DNA of 64,000 bases from contig JABMLP010000020.1 of NCBI GenBank assembly GCA_013176395.1, positions 248,001-312,000 of the forward strand, written 5' to 3'. Of the stretch, positions 56,534 through 64,000 are shown piece after piece. The notes under the pieces were generated by a model that made no database searches, was not told the origin of the DNA, and saw nothing but the letters and a program-made list of their open reading frames with translations. How positions within the stretch are numbered: position 1 is the stretch's first letter; every line of letters begins with the position of its first letter. The translations under genes were made by a program, and so were the position numbers. Source of the stretch: Venturia oleaginea. Its lineage: Eukaryota > Ascomycota > Dothideomycetes > Venturiales > Venturiaceae.

Positions 56534-57577
56534 TGTAACAGAGTTTGGTAGTAACAGTGAATGAAGGAAAGGATAAATGAGTGACTATAAAACAAACGAG
56601 TGTATTACTGGGCGAAAGGGACGACCGGATCTTGCCTTATATCTTTAGAAACATCGGAGTTGCAAATTGGATATACGAAGTTTATTCAGGTTAAGCCAAG
56701 ATCCAATACTGCAGCCGCTGTTCTCTTGCAGCCAGGATACCTATCAGCAATTTCCATGGCCACGGTGATTTGCACAGGGACAAAGGGCTGGTTCTATTTC
56801 GGCGTAGAGACCGTACGCGTGAGTTCACACCATTTATAGCTCCTCGAAGGCCTGTATGAAGCAAAGTCATCTGATCTGATCGCGTTATTTCCGTACAACC
56901 AATAGAAGTATACTCCATCGTTTGCCATATTAGAGCTCCTTCTTTCAAATCGGACCTGTACAAAGTATCATTGGTTCAGAGCCAGAGCTCTCCCAGGCGG
57001 CGTCACCATGCTCAGAGAGAAAATCTTGATAGGGGGCCTTGCCAAGGACAAGTTCAGGACAAAATAATGCCTTCCAGCTCGCTGCAAGGGACACCGAGCA
57101 TCTCCACCCTTTGCGACCATGTTCAGCTCTTTTGATAGGCGAGACGGACGGAGTAGGCTAGGAGAACAAGGGGCAAAGGCCAAGGCAGTGCGGAGGTGCG
57201 ATGCCAATTTCCTGGTGAAAGAAGGAAGGTTGTTGGTGATGGAAGAGAGCTTGATGTTTCCTTTGTTTTGTGACACGGGTTGTTCCGTGCCGCCACGTGC
57301 AGCCTTTCATTCATCTGTACCGACTACCAAGAGGTTTTCTTTGAAATCCTTCCCACCAAATGCCCTGTGGATTGTCTAAAGATATTCCAGTCACAAAACG
57401 GAGATATCGTCACCAGATTCCATCCCCCATTCTCCAGCCTTTATCTACCCTATCGGACTGGGACTGACTTTTCACCATCCCTGCTAAGTGTGCTTTTGGC
57501 TCGACCCAATACTATACATACACGCTTCCGAATGCTTTCAATGCTCCACCAAAAGACGCTAATCCAAAAGTCAAATC
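56534..57577. other. Intergenic, no supported gene
   Basis: Promoter of the FAD enzyme on the left; 3' UTR of PEX6 on the right. No recognisable gene or repeat. Confidence 0.5.
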
Positions 57578-57638
57578 CTAACCATACAGATTTTCATCAT
57601 CGCCGCCATCTCCAAACCCAGCTATCACGCTTTTGCCT

Positions 57639-60600
57639 TTACCCTTCCCCTTGGATACGGCATGACTTCCACTTAGACTGGCCTCCGCCATTACTGGTAA
57701 TATTGGCACCCGTCCGAATCGTATAAGGATCATCATCCTCATCCTCCTGTTCCGCATCACCTATCTCTCCATCAGTCGCTTCATCCGCAAACTTGGGCAC
57801 TCTCTTTCCGACAACAGTATTTGAAGAACTTGGTTTCCTCCCTACTATGATGCCAGGAGGTCCCACAGCCCCTTTTCCGTTACCAGTAGCAGCAGGTGCA
57901 GCTTTGTTCTTCTTTGCCTCCTCAATCTTCTTCTTGTCCTCGCCTTCGAACGCCTTGCGAACTCTTTCATAATGACCTAGCTCTTCCGCAGAGACGGAGG
58001 GAACGAGTTCTCTTCTGGCCATCTCGAAATCTTCCTCCACGACCATGACGATGGTGTCTTCGTCAGTAGCTAAATGGTCGAAGAAATGCGCTATCGTCAT
58101 TTGCGTTGCGTGGGAGGGCAAGGCTTTGTTATGAGCAGCGACTTTAGCATCGACGAGGCGAGCTTGACGCGTGATAGCTTTGAGCATGGCATCTGAGCAA
58201 AGGGCGTAAAGATCAGCACCTGTGTATGTGAACGGGAGCGATTGTGAAACACGACGTAAGCTGAGTCCGGGGTGGAGCGCGAACCTAGATACGTTAGCAA
58301 GGGATCTGCTGCAAGCTCAAAGGTGTGGTACTTACTTCCTGGTCAAGGCTTCCAAGATTGTGAGTTGCTTGTCGTGCGTATCACTGATCCCAAGATACAA
58401 CATCTTATCAAATCGCCCAGGACGTAGTAAAGCCTGATCCAGGAGATCAGGCCTGTTGGTCGCACCAATAACGAAGACACCACCACCTTCACCATCGCTC
58501 ATACCGTCTAGCTCGGCGAGAAGTTGAGACACAATTCGATCCATAACTCCACCACTGTCACCTTGATTGCCACGTTTCGGGGCCACGGAATCCAATTCAT
58601 CGAAAAAGACGACGCAAGGTCTGGCATCTCTGGCGCGTTGAAACACTCGGCGGACGTTGGCTTCAGATTCTCCAATGTACATGTTAAGTAGTTCTGGTCC
58701 TTTCACAGAGAAGAAATTTAGTGAGAATTCTGTCGCGATTGCCTTTGCCAGCAGCGTTTTGCCCGTTCCAGGTGGCCCATAAAACAGAATACCACTTCGT
58801 TTCTTCATGCCCTTTGCAAACAGTTCCGGACGAGCAAGTGGAAGCTGAATTGTTTCCATGACTGCGTCCTTGACATGTGTTAGACCACCCACATCGTCCC
58901 ATGTGACGTTAGGAATCTTGGGTGCACCGATTGAGTCGGCGAAGTTCTTCCGAGCAGCCTCGACAGCAGCGTCGAAGTCAACTTTCGTAAGACCAAGAGC
59001 CGAAGGACCACCAGCCACCTCTATGTCGCGAACTGTGACCTCTCTGCCGTTGGGATTAAGCTTTGTAGCGGTATCTGCGAGACTTTCCAGACGCGTTCGT
59101 TTGGCAACAATTGCTCGGTCAATGACGTCTACTAAATCACCCGCGACAAGCGCAGCCGTCTTGACTGCGACAGAAGAAATTTCGACGTCAGGCGAAACTC
59201 GGATTCCAGAGTCTTGCACGATCCCTCGCAAGATACCTTCTCGTTCTCCCTCGTCTGGCGCCATCATCTCCAGCTCATGTGTAAACAATCCGCGGATGCC
59301 ATCTGGCACCTTGTCCACATCAGTTGTGGTTGCAACAATGACTCGTGACTCGGACAAGATCTCCTTTAACGCTGTAGTCATCCGCTCAGCATTGAGAGCC
59401 TCGATGTGCTTGATTAAAATTACCGTATACTCTGCGCCGCAAGTCATTGCACGCTCTGCTCGTGCTCTGAGAAGACCATCTGTCTTAACGTCACCACCTC
59501 CAGCACCGCTTTCGGTGACAATGTCGTAAACATCGATAACGAATGTATGCAAGCCAAGGTCCTCGCAAGCTCGTTCGGCACTGAAAGCCTTGCCAATTGC
59601 GCGTTGAGTGGACGTGAGAAGGATTGCTGATGGCGGCAGTCCCAAGTGAATAGCTTGGGGACTGGTTGCAACAGACATCAGCTCTCTCAGTCTTCGTTGT
59701 ATGGATGAGACGTGCGGTTCCGGTGCTTCGGCGGTGCCAGGTATACGAGTCGTATTCGCGGCGGTCGAAGCTGGCGCTCGTTTGACGCCCAAATAATATT
59801 GCCAAGTGCTGTTCTGGATCGATGGCGCTCGGCCTTGCTCGTTGCCAGCCTGCACCATTTTTGCGTTGGAGGCATCGACACAAGCGACACCTCCCCAAAT
59901 GTACTTCTCGTCACCATCTTCGCCTCCTGAATACGTCACGTTGTCTACTTTGAACCAGGCAACCTTTAGGAGCCCTGATGCTCTCAAATCCTTGGGATTG
60001 TCTTTCGGTTTCATGAGAATCTCGTCACTTGCGGCATCATCAGAGCCTTGGAAGACAGATCTACCAAGCGCCTCGTCAATAGCAATCGCTACCATATCAC
60101 CAGACTTGACAAGACGCCGTCGCTGTTCAAAGTATTGTTTCAGCCCGGTGAACAAACTGGGCTGTAGCAGGCGATCTGAAGAAAGCGGCGTAGCTAGCTT
60201 TTGCAGCGTAACCTCTTTAGCCAGTGGTGGGCAAGAAGAGCTTGTAATCTTGGTCTTTTCCGATACTGCCACAGCTTGCATCGCAAGTGGCTGGATTCGG
60301 AGATGTGTTGGGGAACCCAGGTTTTCAAGTAAGATGGGGGACGTGAATGCTATAGAGGTGGTAGACGACTGTGGACCCATCATATCAAGGAAGCTCGATT
60401 TTCTGGATACCCCTTTGTTGTGGGCAGGAACACGGGCGTGCTTCTTGGTGATGCTTTCGGGAAGGCCGTATATCTTTGCAGCTCGCCATTCGTGAATTTC
60501 TTCAGGTTCGTCATCAAAGGACCCCAACTTCCATGGAGCAAAGCTGTTAGATGATGGCTCGGCGCCCGCCTGGAGCTTCACCCAATCGCCAGAAAAGCAG

Positions 60601-61990
60601 CCAATCTTAACAAGCATTGAGGTGTCCACAAAGACACGAGCTTCTTCATCGTCGTCCGACGAAGGTTTGGGATGTAACAGATCGTCGGGAAGTCGCTGAA
60701 GCAGGCCCTGCGATTTGAACAACTTCGCGCCAACGGCCCCACCACGAACTGTGCTCGCTGTAAATCCGGAGTATTGTGATCCAGGAGTAGCAATTCCATG
60801 CACAGCGTAAGCACCTGGACGAGGTGTGGCAGATTGATATGATGACAGAATTCCTGTAGACGGGGGCAGAGGAGGGCCTATTAAGGAAAAGCCATCCTCC
60901 GAGTCGTCTGACAAATCATCCTGATCTGTGGCTGACAGTTCCGACGCTAGATCGTCCGTGGTCTCACCATCTGGTGGAGAGGAAGTGGAAGATGCATTTC
61001 TTTCCTCAGCAGCTGAGTAGAACATCTCGTTGGAAGTGTCCTCGTCTTCTTCCAGTATTCCATTTGTGATCTGTGCCAGTGGTGTCTTCGACAATGTCTT
61101 GCCTTGTTTTTGCGAGTGCAGAACGACGATTCGCGTGCTTGGCAGCATAAGACCTTGGGATACGGGCTCACAAGCGGTGATTTTCGCAGGCGGGGCAGGC
61201 ATATGCGTAACGGGATGTGCTGGTAGAGGCAGTGGGAGCAGGTCCCCTGTATGGACGAGCTGTGGTGCCTTGAGAGCATCTCGAACAGCCTTTCTCCATA
61301 CACTCTCCTGTAGCTTCTGGTCCTGCATCTTGTTCTTCCCATTACCAGCTCCTGTTGAAGGCAGGACCTTGCCTCTGTGACTGTCTCCCCCAAAGCCCCC
61401 ACCGAATTTGGCATGCACCTCGTCTAGCTTCCTAAGTTCCTCTGTTTCCAGCGACACAAATATGGTATCCAAGCCCAAAGGGACGGCATCGAGAATCCTG
61501 ATTTCAATGGGAGTATCCTTTCGCGGGAAAGCTTTCCCTGGGGATATGATTTGTAAATCATGGAGGAATGATTGGAGTGCTAGCGAAGACGCAGGGAACT
61601 GGACCGAGGAGTGTGGACGGGAGGATATGGTGTCTGGCTTGGGGGCAGCGCGTACTGGAAGGATGGTCCAGGATGTTGTTTGCGTGGAGACTACAGAGGC
61701 CGGCTGCCATGGAGCTATGGCTAGGTGGAGTATGGTATTCCTCGATTGGTCGTCTTCCCCATCAACTGTTCCATCTGTTAGCTAGCCACACTCCAACCCC
61801 ATATCAAAGATGGTGGTGTCTTACCAAGCCTGTAGTGTGGAAATAGGTCTTGCAATAGATCGTCCGACACAATGCCCACTCCATCTCTCATCCGCTCGTC
61901 GAGCAACAGATGAGCCGACAATGGCGGGCGGTCTGCTCTTCTCCGTCTCCGCCTCTTGCGCCGTGCCATCAAGTGAACTTTGGACTCCAT
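57639..61990 (-). CDS. PEX6: Peroxisomal AAA+ ATPase PEX6
   Basis: Type II AAA+ ATPase that, with PEX1, extracts ubiquitinated PEX5 from the peroxisomal membrane. Exons 61990-61825, 61765-58336 and 58284-57639: 1413 residues. N terminus [20 protein letters not shown] then [19 protein letters not shown] is typical, as is [15 protein letters not shown]. The D1 ATPase is degenerate, as usual. D2 has Walker [16 protein letters not shown] (about 1050), Walker [32 protein letters not shown] and [17 protein letters not shown]. Introns: 58 nt (61767-61824, approx.) and 50 nt. Near the 3' end the frame ends CRIQGEG, but the next frame carries the expected family C terminus ([18 protein letters not shown], then ENLYG, stop at 57578); no GT-AG intron links them, so a frameshift or sequence error is suspected. 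Confidence 0.95.
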
Positions 61991-62666
61991 GGTGCCGTTT
62001 ATGTGATCTGAGCGTGTCCTTCCTTTGGCATTACTACGCAGGACTTTTCGGGAGTACTCCAACTTATTGCTAGAGACGGGTCGGCTCGTGACTGGATAGC
62101 TACCTCTACCTATGCACGTCTCATAATTTGATCCTCGGCTAACAAGAGGCGATGTTGGACAAAGGCTTCCCATTCACTGCCAGGTAAAGCTATCTGGTAT
62201 CAGCGTCCTGCAACAGCCAAGTACTCTGAACCTCCACATGCCCGGAAACGGAATCATACGCCGAAGTCCAAGATGGTCTCTGAACGTCTATCCTAGCCAG
62301 AGAGATGCGAATTACCGTTACCTAACATGGTAGCTAATACCTGTTTTTAGGCTTCCCGACTCTCACGTGCTAAACGCTTCTACTCCTAGCCAGAGTCCAG
62401 ACGGCTCATCCCCTTCACTCTACCCGCAGACCTACGCCCATAGTAGCCACTTGCGTAATAGTGAGTGCACTATCGATGGGAAGCAGGGATGCCATCTCGA
62501 ACTTGCTTTTCTGTGCATGCTGTGCTGGCTGGCCAGGTATGAATCCCATTTGCTACCTTGGAATTCCCATCTTATGCCGCACACCTTCCTACTCCCAATG
62601 CTTCCAGATTAACTCCGTCATGCTTTCTCATCCTACACGCCTTCCTACCCCCAATACTTCCCTACA
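61991..62666. promoter_or_regulatory. Divergent promoter region, PEX6 and lipase genes
   Basis: 676 bp between two divergent start codons. A 26-bp leader segment (CCTTCCTACTCCCAATGCTTCC) at about 62583 recurs with few changes at about 62639, just before the lipase ATG. No transcription-factor site is claimed. Confidence 0.5.
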
Positions 62667-64000
62667 ATGAGCGCCACTGAAGAGGTGGTAGAGACGCATG
62701 TAAACAATGGAATTCCTTACACCCACCATGTCCCGAAATCAAAACCCCAGTCTGCCATTGATTTCGCCCACCAAGCAGAGAAGCTTACGCACTATACCCC
62801 CGACCAGGAGAGCAATGCGACTGGCATCAAGCAAGCAGCAGTGGAGGCCAAGTTCGTCACCGCGCAAGATCCAGTCATAGTAACCGCCGACGGCCAACGC
62901 CTACCAACCGTGCCCCTACACGAAGCTTTGGAGCTTAATCGCCTGAAGGATGAGCTGGAAAACGGAAACTCCTCTGGTGAATTGCCGGTGAGATTTGGTA
63001 TTCGCGAAGCAAAAGATGGCACTATACATGGCATCCCGCCACCCAAGACCCCAAACGACCAGGAACATACAAAGACCGATACTCCTCTATCAAAAGATGT
63101 GCCACCAGCGAGAACGAACCCTCTTTTCCCACCTCTTCCTATGTACGGGCCCTCATCGCCCATGAGAAACGCCCATTATCTTTTCTTCCGATTTACGTCC
63201 GCCATACTTTCACAATGTTTCCTGTTGGTGATCGTGCTAGGAGCTTTCTTCACGAGTATACCCAAGATGCTAAAGAGCATTGGCATCATCTTGCGCTTCC
63301 AGCGACCTTCGGAACGGCCGTTGTTGTATCACGAGGAGAAACGACGTCGCAGGGAGCGCAAGGCAGCAAATGCGGAATGGAGAAGCATCAAGAACAACAA
63401 AATTGATACCGATAGTCCGGCGGGTGAAAAGTATGGCGGTGAACAATTCGTTCCAACAGAAGGCGGAAAAGATAAGCTCGTGTGCGATGTTGGCTACTAC
63501 GCACGCCGAGTAGGCTTGGACAGTGAAACCTTCTTGGTGCAAACAGAAGATGGGTTTATATTAGAATTGTGGCACATATTCAACCCTCTCGCCACTCCTC
63601 GCCACTCCTTCTCTCGCCAACCTCAGTCGCCAGAGATCTTCCCTCCCGGATCCAATATTCTCCCCTCCAAGCTCAAGGACCGAAAATATCCTGTCCTCCT
63701 TATCCACGGTCTCCTTCAATCCTCAGGCGCGTACTGCTGCACAGACGACAACAGCCTAGCTTTCTATCTTGCCAAATCCGGCCTCGATGTATGGCTAGGA
63801 AATAACCGCTGTGGTTTTACACCACGACATTCACTTCTACATCCCTCCGATCCCAGGATGTGGGCCTGGAACATCCGTCAAATGGGCGTCATGGATCTCC
63901 CTGCCCTGATGTCTCGCGTCTTGTCCGAAACGGGATTTCCTAAACTAGCACTCATCGCACACTCTCAAGGAACGACTCAAACCCTTGTCGCCCTCGCCAA
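62667..64000 (+). CDS. Membrane-anchored alpha/beta-hydrolase lipase (5' part)
   Basis: Open frame from ATG 62667 that runs off the window: 444 codons seen, no stop, no intron. The family is acid-lipase/steryl-ester-hydrolase (Tgl1/Yeh-like; AB-hydrolase lipase). About 170 disordered residues precede a TM segment (FTSAILSQCFLLVIVLGAFF), a basic KRRRRERK stretch, then the lipase core: FLVQTEDGFILELWHIF, YPVLLIHGLLQSSGAY with the oxyanion region, SGLDVWLGNNRCG, and the nucleophile elbow LIAHSQGTTQTL (Ser of AHSQG). The rest of the catalytic triad lies beyond the window. A role in steryl-ester or triacylglycerol breakdown at lipid droplets or plasma membrane is inferred from the family. Confidence 0.9.
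   Translation, partial: MSATEEVVETHVNNGIPYTHHVPKSKPQSAIDFAHQAEKLTHYTPDQESNATGIKQAAVEAKFVTAQDPVIVTADGQRLPTVPLHEALELNRLKDELENGNSSGELPVRFGIREAKDGTIHGIPPPKTPNDQEHTKTDTPLSKDVPPARTNPLFPPLPMYGPSSPMRNAHYLFFRFTSAILSQCFLLVIVLGAFFTSIPKMLKSIGIILRFQRPSERPLLYHEEKRRRRERKAANAEWRSIKNNKIDTDSPAGEKYGGEQFVPTEGGKDKLVCDVGYYARRVGLDSETFLVQTEDGFILELWHIFNPLATPRHSFSRQPQSPEIFPPGSNILPSKLKDRKYPVLLIHGLLQSSGAYCCTDDNSLAFYLAKSGLDVWLGNNRCGFTPRHSLLHPSDPRMWAWNIRQMGVMDLPALMSRVLSETGFPKLALIAHSQGTTQTLVALA

Overview
This window comes from the nuclear genome of a filamentous ascomycete (Pezizomycotina). The genes are spaced by 0.3-3 kb, lie on both strands, and most carry short GT-AG introns (46-75 nt) with CTAAC/CTGAC-like branch sites. 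The gene set also fits: a Xbp1-type APSES regulator, class V (Git3/cAMP-receptor-like) GPCRs, DUF3176 and DUF2406 proteins, a stand-alone Arb2 protein and a fungal PEX6. Nothing fixes the class of fungus. There is no bacterial, organellar or CRISPR content, and I found no tRNA or rRNA genes.

Layout. 0-7 kb: a DUF3176 membrane protein (minus, apparent frameshift), deoxyribose-phosphate aldolase, and a disordered acidic protein with a microsatellite-encoded Glu-Asp tract. 7-9.5 kb: gene-poor, with three minisatellites. 9.6-12.3 kb: a single-pass EGF-like membrane protein. 13.6-17.4 kb: two GPCR paralogues in tandem; the upstream copy has two in-frame stops and looks dead, the downstream copy is intact. 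18.7-24.2 kb: Arb2-domain protein, mitochondrial ribosomal protein uS14m and a DUF2406 protein with an unusually long open intron. 25.7-30 kb: membrane-anchored SDR, divergent from an Sds3-like histone-deacetylase-complex subunit, followed by the splicing factor Snu23. 31.2 kb: a tiny candidate secreted protein. 32.6-38 kb: DNA topoisomerase II. 41.3-44.2 kb: APSES factor and an omega-like GST, convergent. 44.9-47.9 kb: a second candidate secreted protein and an island of mobile-DNA debris, including an internally deleted pogo/Fot1-type element with intact ends. 48-53.3 kb: mitochondrial acetyl-CoA acetyltransferase, a conserved fungal protein of unknown function and a CCDC124/Lso2-type ribosome-associated protein. 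55-64 kb: secreted FAD oxidoreductase, PEX6, and a membrane-anchored lipase cut by the window end.

Most genes are independent housekeeping units, not a pathway cluster. Loose themes are lipid and acetyl-CoA metabolism (thiolase, PEX6, lipase), chromatin and RNA (Top2, Sds3-like, Arb2, Snu23) and environmental sensing or secretion (GPCRs, EGF-like protein, two small secreted proteins). No previously undescribed multi-gene system was evident. The most noteworthy items are the decaying tandem GPCR, the two small intron-containing secreted-protein candidates, the deletion-derivative transposon beside further inverted repeats, and the long open intron in the DUF2406 gene.
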